In this document: positions 23,805 through 31,598 of the stretch, piece after piece
How positions within the stretch are numbered: position 1 is the first letter of the stretch
How the letters are laid out: each line of letters opens with the position of its first letter
From: Streptomyces violaceorubidus
GTDB taxonomy: Bacteria > Actinomycetota > Actinomycetes > Streptomycetales > Streptomycetaceae
Length of the DNA: 64,000 nucleotides
Assembly (NCBI RefSeq): GCF_000717995.1
Contig: NZ_JODM01000026.1
Coordinates: 51,181 to 115,180 of the forward strand
Direction: 5' to 3'
The notes under the pieces: generated by a model
What the model was told of the DNA's origin: nothing
The model's database searches: none
The model's input: the letters and a program-made list of their open reading frames with translations, nothing else
Made by a program: the position numbers and the translations under genes

Positions 23805-25562
23805 ATGACGGTGCTGGACGGTGCGCGGGAGCGCTGGGTGCGCACGGGCGGGGTCGAGCTGTGCGTGGCCGAACTGGGCGATCCGCGGCAGCCCACGGTC
23901 GTCCTGGTGCACGGCTACCCGGACAGCAAGGAGGTCTGGTCCGAAGTCGCCGCCCGCCTGGCCGGCCGCTTCCACGTGGTCCTCTACGACGTCCGCGGCC
24001 ACGGCCGGTCCAGCGCACCGAGCCCGCTGCGGGGCGGGTTCACGCTGGAGAAGCTGACGGACGACTTCCTGGCCGTGGCCGACGCGATCAGCCCGGACCG
24101 CCCCGTGCACCTGGTGGGCCACGACTGGGGCTCGGTGCAGTCCTGGGAGTTCGTCACGGTCAGGCGCACCGAGGGCCGCATCGCCTCGTTCACGTCGATG
24201 TCCGGGCCCTCCCTCGACCACTTCGGACACTGGATCAACAAACGCCTCAGGCGTCCCACCCCGCGCCGGGTCGGCCAGCTCCTCGGCCAGGGTGCCAAGT
24301 CCTGGTACGTCTACCTGCTGCACACCCCCGTGCTCCCCGAGCTGGCCTGGCGCGGCCCCCTCGGCAAGCGCTGGCCGGGCATCCTGGAGCGCGTCGAGAA
24401 GGTGCCCGGCGGCGACTATCCGACCGCTTCCCTTCCGTCGGACGCGGCACACGGGGCGTGGCTGTACCGGGACAACGTGCGGCCCCGGCTGCGCAGACCG
24501 CGCGAGGACGCCCACGCGCACGCGCCCGTGCAGCTCATCACGCCCCTCGGCGACGCGTTCCTCTCGGAGCGGCTCTACGACGACCTGGAGCTGTGGGCGC
24601 CGCGGCTCACCCGGCGCACGCTGCCCGCGAAGCACTGGGTGCCGCGCACCCGGCCGGACCGGCTGGCGGACTGGATCGCGGAGTTCGTCACCGCCACCGA
24701 GGACGGCCGGGCCGGGACCGCCGCGAAGGGGAAGCACGCGGACCGCTTCGCTGGGCAGCTGGTCCTGGTCACCGGTGCGGGCAACGGCATCGGACGGGCG
24801 ACGGCGTTCGCCTTCGCCGAGGCCGGCGCGCGCGTGGTGGCCGTCGACCGGGACGCCGAGGCCGCCGCCCGGACCGCGGAGCTGTCCCGGCTGATCGGCG
24901 CGCGGGCCGCCTGGGCGGAAACGGTGGACGTCTCCGACGGACCGGCCATGGAGAAGCTGGCGGCCAGGGTCGCCGCCGAGTACGGCGTGGTGGACGTGCT
25001 CGTGAACAACGCCGGGATCGGTCTGTCGGGCTCCTTCTTCGACACCACCCCGGAGGACTGGAAGAAGGTCCTCGACGTCAACCTCTGGGGCGTGATCCAC
25101 GGCTGCCGTCTGTTCGGACGGCAGATGGCCGAGCGCGGGCAGGGCGGCCACATCGTCAACACCGCTTCAGCGGCGGCCTTCCAGCCGTCCAGGGCACTGC
25201 CCGCCTACGGCACCACCAAGGCGGCCGTGCTGATGCTGAGCGAGTGCCTGCGGGCCGAGCTGGCCGACCAGGGGATCGGTGTCACGGCGATCTGCCCCGG
25301 TCTGGTCAACACCAACATCACGGCCACCGCGCACTTCGCGGGGGCGGACGCCGAGGAGGAGAAGCGCCTGCAGCGGCGCACCGCCCGGTTGTACGGGGTG
25401 CGCAACTACCCGCCGGAGAAGGTGGCGGACGCCGTGCTGGAGGCGGTGGTGCACAACAGGCCCCTGGTCCCGGTGACACCGGAGGCGCGCGGTGCTCACC
25501 TGCTGTCCCGCTTCGCGCCACGGGTACTGCGACGCCTCGCCCGGGTGCGACCGCCGATGTAG
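23805..25562 (+). CDS. alpha/beta hydrolase fused to short-chain dehydrogenase
   Basis: A 585-residue two-domain enzyme. Residues about 1-300 are an alpha/beta hydrolase of the epoxide-hydrolase-like group: LVHGYPDS oxyanion loop, VGHDWGS with Asp as the nucleophile, and a late HW (AKHWVPR) near the catalytic His position. Residues about 315-585 are a classical SDR: TGAGNGIG cofactor loop, NNAG, and the Ser/Tyr/Lys set in NTASAAAFQPSRALPAYGTTK. ATG 23805 has GGAGGA 5 nt upstream. The fusion suggests sequential action on one hydrophobic substrate, such as an epoxide or ester then an alcohol; the substrate is not known. Confidence 0.9.
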   Translation: MTVLDGARERWVRTGGVELCVAELGDPRQPTVVLVHGYPDSKEVWSEVAARLAGRFHVVLYDVRGHGRSSAPSPLRGGFTLEKLTDDFLAVADAISPDRPVHLVGHDWGSVQSWEFVTVRRTEGRIASFTSMSGPSLDHFGHWINKRLRRPTPRRVGQLLGQGAKSWYVYLLHTPVLPELAWRGPLGKRWPGILERVEKVPGGDYPTASLPSDAAHGAWLYRDNVRPRLRRPREDAHAHAPVQLITPLGDAFLSERLYDDLELWAPRLTRRTLPAKHWVPRTRPDRLADWIAEFVTATEDGRAGTAAKGKHADRFAGQLVLVTGAGNGIGRATAFAFAEAGARVVAVDRDAEAAARTAELSRLIGARAAWAETVDVSDGPAMEKLAARVAAEYGVVDVLVNNAGIGLSGSFFDTTPEDWKKVLDVNLWGVIHGCRLFGRQMAERGQGGHIVNTASAAAFQPSRALPAYGTTKAAVLMLSECLRAELADQGIGVTAICPGLVNTNITATAHFAGADAEEEKRLQRRTARLYGVRNYPPEKVADAVLEAVVHNRPLVPVTPEARGAHLLSRFAPRVLRRLARVRPPM

Positions 25563-25616
25563 TTTCCACAGAAAGACCCAACCAGCCTGTGGATAACTGG
25601 ACTTGACTGTGGATCA
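25562..25616. promoter_or_regulatory. group of DnaA-box-like sites
   Basis: GTTTCCACA (25562-25570, +), TTATCCACA on the minus strand (25588-25596) and TGATCCACA on the minus strand (25608-25616) fall within 55 bp, directly after the hydrolase-SDR stop. Only the middle one is a consensus box. Confidence 0.45.
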
Positions 25617-25640
25617 AACCTCGTCGCCAATATCGATCGC

Positions 25641-25666
25641 GTGAGACCCGTCTCACTGTGCAGGCT
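25641..25666 (+). promoter_or_regulatory. kptA promoter with palindrome
   Basis: The palindrome GTGAGA-CCCG-TCTCAC (25641-25656) is followed at 25661 by CAGGCT, a possible -10, then 6 nt and the ATG of kptA. No Shine-Dalgarno is present. The palindrome sits where a -35 and an operator would be. Confidence 0.5.
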
Positions 25667-25672
25667 GGTGCC

Positions 25673-26221
25673 ATGCAACAGGAACGCTCGGTGAAGGTGT
25701 CCAAGTACCTGTCAAAACACCTGCGCCACCAGCCGGAGAGGATCGGGCTCACCCTCGACGAGGGCGGCTGGGTCGAGATCGACGCGCTGATCGCCGCGGC
25801 GGCCGCGCACGGCTTCCGCCTCACCCGTGAAGAGCTCGACCACGTGGTCGACACCAACGACAAGCGGCGCTTCGCGGTCGAGGGCACCCGAATCCGGGCC
25901 AGCCAGGGCCACAGCGTCGACGTGGATCTCCAGCTGCCCGTGGCGGCCCCGCCGCCGTACCTCTACCACGGGACCGTGGCCCGGCACCTGGAGGCCATTC
26001 GCGCCGAGGGCCTGCGGCCCATGAACCGGCACGCCGTGCACCTCTCGCCTGACCGGGAGACCGCGACCCGGGTCGGAGCCCGCCGCGGCAAGCCGGTCGT
26101 ACTCGCGGTGGACGCCGCCGCCATGCACCGCGACGGTCACGTCTTCCACGTCAGCGCGAACGGGGTCTGGCTGACGCAGCACGTGCCCTCCCGCTATCTG
26201 CGCTTTCCCGCTCCGCACTGA
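25673..26221 (+). CDS. kptA: RNA 2'-phosphotransferase (Tpt1/KptA)
   Basis: A 182-residue Tpt1/KptA enzyme. The family transfers an internal 2'-phosphate from RNA to NAD+, releasing ADP-ribose 1''-2'' cyclic phosphate; in eukaryotes it finishes tRNA splicing. Conserved parts are SKYLSKHLRHQPE (catalytic Arg-His), the winged-helix EGGWVEIDALI, YLYHGTVARHLEAIRAEGL, NRHAVHLSPD and GVWLTQHVPSRYL. Bacteria lack the splicing pathway that makes the substrate, so the role is unknown. ATG 25673 is used. The small gene following 6 bp later is a likely operon partner. Confidence 0.94.
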   Translation: MQQERSVKVSKYLSKHLRHQPERIGLTLDEGGWVEIDALIAAAAAHGFRLTREELDHVVDTNDKRRFAVEGTRIRASQGHSVDVDLQLPVAAPPPYLYHGTVARHLEAIRAEGLRPMNRHAVHLSPDRETATRVGARRGKPVVLAVDAAAMHRDGHVFHVSANGVWLTQHVPSRYLRFPAPH

Positions 26222-26227
26222 CCCCGC

Positions 26228-26686
26228 ATGATCGAGGGCATGGAACACCTGCCCACCACCCAGTCCGCCGTCACCGCCCTGCGCGCCGTCGCCGAGGAGT
26301 ACGCGCTGGAGATCGAGGTCACCGACGACATCGGCGCTGACCAGACCTCCCGCCACACGGCCGCGGGTGTGGGAGTGACCATCGACGCCGACGGCTCGCT
26401 CCCGCACGAGGCGTTCGTCGAGTTCGGTGGCGTTCCCCGGGTGAGCGTGCGGCTCTTCCACGAGGGCGACGCCTTGATCACCGTCGAGAACGTGGAGTTT
26501 CCCGATGTCGAACGCGACGACGTGCCCGCGTTCCTGCGGTCCGTCTTCGGTGGCCTCGCCCACGTCCACGGACGCCGCTTCCCGCCCGGCTACCGCCTGA
26601 TCGTGCCGCTGCCGGGCGACCGGGCTCACAAGGAGCACGTGTCGATGCTCCTCCTCACACCGTGGCTGAACAGCCGCGTACGGTGA
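26228..26686 (+). CDS. hypothetical protein downstream of kptA
   Basis: A 152-residue acidic soluble protein (or 148 from ATG 26240). It has no membrane segment or known motif; a helical start (TTQSAVTALRAVAEEYAL) is followed by alternating strands (GVGVTIDADGSLP, VEFGGVPRVSVRLFHEGDALITVE). It follows kptA by 6 bp and is probably co-transcribed. Neither ATG has a good ribosome binding site. The function is unknown. Confidence 0.75.
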   Translation: MIEGMEHLPTTQSAVTALRAVAEEYALEIEVTDDIGADQTSRHTAAGVGVTIDADGSLPHEAFVEFGGVPRVSVRLFHEGDALITVENVEFPDVERDDVPAFLRSVFGGLAHVHGRRFPPGYRLIVPLPGDRAHKEHVSMLLLTPWLNSRVR

Positions 26687-26697
26687 CGACGGGTGCT

Positions 26698-26711
26698 GTT
26701 TCACGTGAAAC
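26698..26711. other. parS site, perfect
   Basis: GTTTCACGTGAAAC, the Streptomyces ParB-binding palindrome. It lies 14 bp upstream of the -10 TAGGCT of the next gene, so it overlaps the -35 region. Confidence 0.9.
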
Positions 26712-26725
26712 CGTGGGAGGCCGCA

Positions 26726-26731
26726 TAGGCT
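26726..26731 (+). promoter_or_regulatory. -10 element upstream of LLM oxidoreductase gene
   Basis: TAGGCT, then 7 nt (CGGAGGC) and the ATG. The transcript could be leaderless, although the GGAGG in the gap could act on a slightly longer mRNA. Confidence 0.6.
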
Positions 26732-26738
26732 CGGAGGC

Positions 26739-27644
26739 ATGAGTCTGCGCCTGAGCACCGTGATCCTCCCGTACCGCCGCTGGCACGAAGGCGGCCGTTC
26801 GACCTGGACGCGGGCCGAGCAGCTCGGCTTCCACACCGCGTACACCTACGACCACCTCTCCTGGCGCAGCTTCCGGGACGGCCCCTGGTTCGGTGCCGTC
26901 CCGACCCTCACCGCCGCCGCGGCCGTGACTGAGCGGCTGCGGCTGGGCACCCTGGTCACCTCGCCGAACTTCCGGCACCCCGTGACGCTCGCCAAGGAGC
27001 TGATCTCCCTCGACGACATCTCCGACGGTCGGATCACGCTCGGCATAGGAGCGGGCGGCACCGGCTTCGACGCCACGGCACTGGGCCAGGAGCCGTGGAC
27101 GCCGCGGGAGCGGGCGGACCGGTTCGGCGAGTTCCTGCCGCTGCTCGACCGGCTGCTGACCGAGGACGCCGTGTCGTACGAGGGTGACTTCTACTCGGCG
27201 CACGAGGCACGCAACATCCCGGGCTGCGTGCAGCGGCCCCGGCTGCCCTTCGCGGTGGCCGCGACCGGACCACGGGGACTGGCGCTCGCCGCCCGGCACG
27301 GTCAGGCGTGGGTGACCACCGGCGACCCCAAGCTGTTCGAGAACGGCACCCCCGAGCAGTCCGACCGGGCGCTGCGGCAGCAGGGCGACCGGCTGGCCGA
27401 CGCCTGCGCCGCGATCGGCCGCGATGTGGGCGAGCTGGAGCGGGTCCTGCTCACCGGTTTCACGCCGGAGCGCAGCCGCCCTCTGGAGTCCGTGGACGCG
27501 TTCGTGGACTTCGCCGGACGCCACCGGGATCTGGGCTTCACCGAACTCGTCGTCCACTGGCCGATCCCCGACTCGGACTTCGCCGCGGACGACAAGCTCT
27601 TCGAGCGGATCGCGATGGAGGCACCGGCGCAGCTGAAGGAATGA
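26739..27644 (+). CDS. luciferase-like F420-dependent oxidoreductase
   Basis: A 301-residue luciferase-like monooxygenase-fold (LLM) protein. Typical segments are TAYTYDHLSWRSF, TAAAAVTERLRLGTLVTSPNFRHPVTLAKE and GRITLGIGAGGTGFDATALG, then PRLPFAVAATGPRGLALAARHGQAWVTTGDP. Actinobacterial members mostly use coenzyme F420 rather than FMN; the cofactor is inferred from lineage. The substrate is unknown. A parS site overlaps its promoter. Confidence 0.9.
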   Translation: MSLRLSTVILPYRRWHEGGRSTWTRAEQLGFHTAYTYDHLSWRSFRDGPWFGAVPTLTAAAAVTERLRLGTLVTSPNFRHPVTLAKELISLDDISDGRITLGIGAGGTGFDATALGQEPWTPRERADRFGEFLPLLDRLLTEDAVSYEGDFYSAHEARNIPGCVQRPRLPFAVAATGPRGLALAARHGQAWVTTGDPKLFENGTPEQSDRALRQQGDRLADACAAIGRDVGELERVLLTGFTPERSRPLESVDAFVDFAGRHRDLGFTELVVHWPIPDSDFAADDKLFERIAMEAPAQLKE

Positions 27645-27737
27645 GCGTGCGGGACAGGGTGGCGGACATGAGAGCCGTAGCTCACAAATGTGCGGACCCG
27701 CGCACGGGCGTGCACGCATATGCGTGACAATGACCGG

Positions 27738-28607
27738 GTGACCTCAGCGACCCGACAGCCCGAGCCCCCGGCCGCCGCCACTCGCCCGCGGCTCATCGCC
27801 ACCGACCTCGACGGCACCCTGCTGCGCGACGACAAGTCGGTCTCCCCGCGCACGGTCACCGCGCTGGCCGCCGCGGAGCGGGCGGGCATCGAGGTCTTCT
27901 TCGTCACCGGCCGACCCGCCCGCTGGATGGATGTCGTCAGCGCCCATGTCCACGGTCACGGCCTGGCGATCTGCGGCAACGGCGCGGCCGTGGTCGACCT
28001 GCACGGCGGTCCCAGCAGGCACGCGTTCGTCAAGGTCCGCGAGCTGCCGCGGGAGAACGCGCTGGACGCCGTGCGGCTACTGCGTCAGGCGGCACCCGGC
28101 ACGGTCTTCGCGGTCGAGCAGACGTACGGCTTCCACCAGGAGCCGGCGTACCCGAAAATGCACCTGGAGGCCCCCGACGGCCTTCTGCCCGCCGAGGAGA
28201 TCCTGGCGCCGGGCGGTCGCGCCGCCGCCGAGCCCGTCCTCAAGATCCTCGCCTTCCATCCGGAGCTGGACCCCGACGGCTTCCTCACGCTGGCCCGCCT
28301 CGCCATCGGCGACCGCGCCAACGTCACCCGGTCCAGCCCCAGCGCCCTGCTGGAGATCAGCGGTCCCGACGTCTCCAAGGCCAGCACGCTCGCCCTGTGC
28401 TGCGCCGAGCGCGGCATCTCGCACGAGGAGGTCGTGGCCTTCGGCGACATGCCGAACGACGTCGAGATGCTCACCTGGGCGGGACAGTCGTACGCGATGG
28501 GCAACGCGCACCCGGACGTGATCGCGGCCGCCTCGGGGCGGACGGTCGCCAACAACGACGACGGAGTCGCGGTCGTGATCGAGCGGATGCTGGCGGACCT
28601 GCCCTGA
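27738..28607 (+). CDS. Cof-type HAD-IIB phosphatase
   Basis: A 289-residue HAD hydrolase. Motif I is [16 protein letters not shown], motif II FFVTGRPARWM, the motif III Lys is in GPDVSKASTLAL, and motif [15 protein letters not shown]. It is a paralogue of the gene at 18804-19646. GTG 27738 is preferred because GACAAT (27726-27731) lies exactly 6 nt upstream, matching a leaderless start; ATG 27720 is an alternative. The substrate is unknown. It converges with the M23 peptidase gene. Confidence 0.9.
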   Translation: MTSATRQPEPPAAATRPRLIATDLDGTLLRDDKSVSPRTVTALAAAERAGIEVFFVTGRPARWMDVVSAHVHGHGLAICGNGAAVVDLHGGPSRHAFVKVRELPRENALDAVRLLRQAAPGTVFAVEQTYGFHQEPAYPKMHLEAPDGLLPAEEILAPGGRAAAEPVLKILAFHPELDPDGFLTLARLAIGDRANVTRSSPSALLEISGPDVSKASTLALCCAERGISHEEVVAFGDMPNDVEMLTWAGQSYAMGNAHPDVIAAASGRTVANNDDGVAVVIERMLADLP

Positions 28608-28660
28608 CGTCCTCGGCGGGACGCCCGGTACCGCGGTGCCGCGGCACTGCGGTGCCGCCG

Positions 28661-29710
28661 TCACAACGGCACACCGCGCTGCGACAGCCAGGGCACCGGG
28701 TCCAGCGCCGAGCCCATCTCCGGGGTGACCCGTACCTCGAAGTGCAGGTGGGGTCCGGTGGAGTTGCCGGTGCTGCCGGACTGGCCGATCCACTGACCGG
28801 CGCCGACCCGGTCGCCCTGGTCGACGGCGACGGCGGCGAGGTGGGCGTACTGCGTGTAGTAGCCGCCCGGGTGCTCGACGACGACCTGGATGCCGAAGGC
28901 TCCGCCGCAGGACACCTTCAAAACCCGGCCCGTGCCGACCGAGCGCACCGGTGTCCCGACCGGCACCGCGAAGTCCTGGCCGGTGTGCCGGTTCGCCCAC
29001 CGCGATCCGCCGCTGCCGAAGGACGCCGACAGCTCGTAGGTCTCCACCGGGGCCATCCAGGACGGGCCGGCCGGCGGGTCCGACTGGGCGAGGCGGACCG
29101 CGCCGGGGCACGAGCCGGCCGCGACGGAGGAGTCCGCCTGTCCCTCCAGCCGTGACCGCGCGGCCTGTAGCCTGCCCTCGATCTCCTTCTTCAGCTTCAC
29201 CAGGTCGGCGTTGCGCTTCTCCAGCGCCTGCCAGGCCGCCCGCGCCTCGGCCTCCTCGGCGGCGAGCCGGGCCTGGGCCCGCAGGTTCTCGCCGATGGCC
29301 CTGTCCACGGCGCGATTCGCGCGGGAGACCGCCCGCTGACCGCGCATCAGGTCGTCGGGGTCGTCGGCGAGGAGCATCCGCGCGGTGAGCGGGAGCCCAC
29401 CGCCGTCCCGGTACTGGGCACGAGCGATGCGTCCCAGGTCCTCGCGCATGGCGTCGACCTTCCGCCGTTGCCCGTCGAGTCGCCGCTCGTACTCCAGGGC
29501 CTTCGACCGTTGCGCCTCGACCTCTCGCCGCCCGTCCTCGTACCGGCGGGTGGCCTTCGCCGCGTCCTCGTACAGTCGCGCCACCTGCGGGCCGAGACCG
29601 GTGCCGGGTCCGCCGTCCCCGTCCATGCCGTCGGTGGGGCGGGCCGCCAGCACGGCCAGCCCGCACAGCAACACCGGAACGAGCCACGGGCGTCGGCGGG
29701 ATGAGCGCAT
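28661..29710 (-). CDS. secreted M23-family peptidase with coiled coil
   Basis: A 349-residue cell-wall-associated protein. A basic start (MRSSRRRPW) and hydrophobic segment (LVPVLLCGLAVLAA) form a signal peptide. Residues about 40-185 are a long coiled coil (YEDAAKATRRYEDGRREVEAQRS onward), as in NlpD/EnvC-like or RipA-like hydrolases. The C-terminal M23 LytM domain shows NRHTGQDFAVPVGTPV (HxxxD zinc motif) and GPHLHFEVR (HxH), all intact, so it is probably an active endopeptidase on peptidoglycan peptides. It lies 122 bp downstream of the kinase gene on the same strand. Confidence 0.92.
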   Translation of the reverse strand: MRSSRRRPWLVPVLLCGLAVLAARPTDGMDGDGGPGTGLGPQVARLYEDAAKATRRYEDGRREVEAQRSKALEYERRLDGQRRKVDAMREDLGRIARAQYRDGGGLPLTARMLLADDPDDLMRGQRAVSRANRAVDRAIGENLRAQARLAAEEAEARAAWQALEKRNADLVKLKKEIEGRLQAARSRLEGQADSSVAAGSCPGAVRLAQSDPPAGPSWMAPVETYELSASFGSGGSRWANRHTGQDFAVPVGTPVRSVGTGRVLKVSCGGAFGIQVVVEHPGGYYTQYAHLAAVAVDQGDRVGAGQWIGQSGSTGNSTGPHLHFEVRVTPEMGSALDPVPWLSQRGVPL

Positions 29711-29832
29711 GTCAGCGATCGTGGACCCGCGCGGGTCCCGCGGTCGCGTCCAGGTCGTACGAGTGGGGGACCCGTTGCTGCACACGGCTCAGTGCGGCTG
29801 CTGCACACGGGGCAACCCGGCGTCGGCCGCGC

Positions 29833-31515
29833 TCAGTACGGCGCTTCCCACAGCACCGTCGTGCCACCGCCGTCCGCACCAATGCCCGGCCCCAGCCGAC
29901 TGGACCCGCCCACGGTCTCGGCGCGCCGCTCCAGATTGTGCAGGCCGCTGCGCCGGCCGCCCTCGGGAACGCCGACACCGTCGTCCGCGACGGTCAGGCG
30001 GACACCCGGCCGCCCGTCCGGCAGGACCGCCGTCGCGTCCACGACCACCTCGATCCGCGCGGCGTGGGCGTGCCGGAAGGCGTTGGACAGGGTCTCGCGC
30101 AGCGCGGCGATGAGGTTCTTGCCGGTGAGGTCGCCGACGGCGGTGTCGACCGGTCCGACGAAGCGGTGCGAGGGCGTGAAGCCCAGCGGGACGGCGGCCA
30201 TGGTGATCTCGCGCAGGACGCGGGTGCGCAGCCCCGTGGGCGCCTCGGCCGGCTGCTGGAGCGCGAAGATCGCCGAGCGGATCTCCTGGATCGTGACGTC
30301 GAGTTCGTCGACGGCCCCGCCGATCCCGTCGCGCACCTCGGGCACGGCCGACCCGCGCTGGGCGCTCTCCAGCATCATCCCCGTCGCGAAGAGCCGCTGG
30401 ATGACGAGATCGTGCAGGTCCCGGGCGATCCGGTCCCGGTCCTCGTACACGGCGAGCCGCTCCCGGTCGCGCTGGGCCTCGGCCATCGTGAGCGCGAGCG
30501 CCGCCTGCGAGGCGAACCGGTCGCCGAGCGCCCGCTCCGTCCGGCTGAACGGGCGGTCCCCCCGGGCGCGGGGCATGACGAGGCCCCCGAGGACCTTCTC
30601 GTCCCTGCACAGCGGCAACAGCATGACCGGCCCGTAGGAGCGCGCCGGCCCGTCGTCTAGGCGGGGGTCGGTGGCGGCGTCGTCCACGAACACGGGCCGC
30701 CCGGCCAGCAGTTCCGCCACGATGCCGTTCTCCGGCGGGATGACCGCGCCGAGCGCGTTCGTCGGGCGCGGGGCGTCGACGGCCACGATCTCCAGGCCGC
30801 CCCCGTCGGCCGGCAGCAGCACGACCCCGGCGGCCGCCCCGGAGAGGCGGCGGGCCTGCTCGGCGACGATCTGCAGGGCGTCGTCGGTGTCGCCGCCGGC
30901 CAGCAGCGCGGTGGTGACGGCGACCGACCCGTCGATCCACCGCTCCCGCTGCTGGGCCGCCTCGTACAGGCGCGCGTTGCCGATGGCGATACCGGCCTCC
31001 GCGGCCAGCACCCGGACCATGGCGAGGTCGTAGTCGGTGAAGGGCTCACCCGCGTGCTTGTCGGTCAGGTAGAGGTTGCCGAAGATCTCGCCCTGCACAC
31101 GGATGGGAACGCCCAGGAAGCCGCGCATCGGCGGGTGGTGCGCGGGAAAGCCGCACGAGCGCGGGTCCTCGGTCAGGTCGCCCAGCCGGACCGGCTCGGG
31201 GTCGCGGATCAGCGCGCCGAGCAGACCCTTGTGGCCGTCCGGGAGGTGGCCGACGCGCCGGGCGGTCGCCTCGTCGACGCCGTGGTGCACGAAGTCGGCG
31301 AGGCCCTCGCCGTCCTCGTCGACGACGCCGATGGCCGCGTACCGGGCGTGCGCCAGGTCGGCGGCGGTCTCGCAGATCCGGTTCAGCGTGGAGTGCAGTC
31401 CCAGGCCGCTGCCGACGGAACGCATCGCGTCCAGCAGTTCCGGCACCCGGGCCAGCAGCTCGGCCGAGGCCCCCTCCTGGGGTGGCGGGGAGCCGGGGGG
31501 CGGGGCTGGGGGCAT
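29833..31515 (-). CDS. DevS/DosS-like GAF sensor histidine kinase (orphan)
   Basis: A 560-residue soluble kinase. GAF-A (about 45-190) contains CGFPAHHPPMRGFLGVPI and GNLYLTDKHAGEPFTDYDL; in mycobacterial DevS/DosT the haem His lies in the equivalent HHPPM segment, so haem binding is plausible. GAF-B spans about 205-345. HisKA_3 follows with DRDRIARDLHDLVIQRLFATG (phosphorylated His) and the HATPase has ETLSNAFRHAHA and ADDGVGVPEGG. No response regulator is adjacent; by recall the S. coelicolor orthologue is an orphan kinase linked to a regulator elsewhere. It appears leaderless and lies beside the cyd operon. Confidence 0.92.
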   Translation of the reverse strand: MPPAPPPGSPPPQEGASAELLARVPELLDAMRSVGSGLGLHSTLNRICETAADLAHARYAAIGVVDEDGEGLADFVHHGVDEATARRVGHLPDGHKGLLGALIRDPEPVRLGDLTEDPRSCGFPAHHPPMRGFLGVPIRVQGEIFGNLYLTDKHAGEPFTDYDLAMVRVLAAEAGIAIGNARLYEAAQQRERWIDGSVAVTTALLAGGDTDDALQIVAEQARRLSGAAAGVVLLPADGGGLEIVAVDAPRPTNALGAVIPPENGIVAELLAGRPVFVDDAATDPRLDDGPARSYGPVMLLPLCRDEKVLGGLVMPRARGDRPFSRTERALGDRFASQAALALTMAEAQRDRERLAVYEDRDRIARDLHDLVIQRLFATGMMLESAQRGSAVPEVRDGIGGAVDELDVTIQEIRSAIFALQQPAEAPTGLRTRVLREITMAAVPLGFTPSHRFVGPVDTAVGDLTGKNLIAALRETLSNAFRHAHAARIEVVVDATAVLPDGRPGVRLTVADDGVGVPEGGRRSGLHNLERRAETVGGSSRLGPGIGADGGGTTVLWEAPY

Positions 31516-31521
31516 GACCCG

Positions 31522-31527
31522 AGCCTA
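31522..31527 (-). promoter_or_regulatory. -10 element of a leaderless kinase promoter
   Basis: On the minus strand TAGGCT is followed by 6 nt (CGGGTC) and the ATG of the kinase. An AT-rich stretch (about 31528-31548) lies just upstream. Confidence 0.65.
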
Positions 31528-31598
31528 ATAAGACCTTTTTATTCAGGAAAGTCGGTTTGACGGAATCATTCGCGAAGCTGCGGGGCGGGCGTGGCCGG

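Noticed and set aside
28636..28647. GTGCCGCGGCAC palindrome as a terminator between HAD and M23 genes
   Set aside because: It is only 12 bp within GC-only low-complexity sequence and is not distinctive enough to call.
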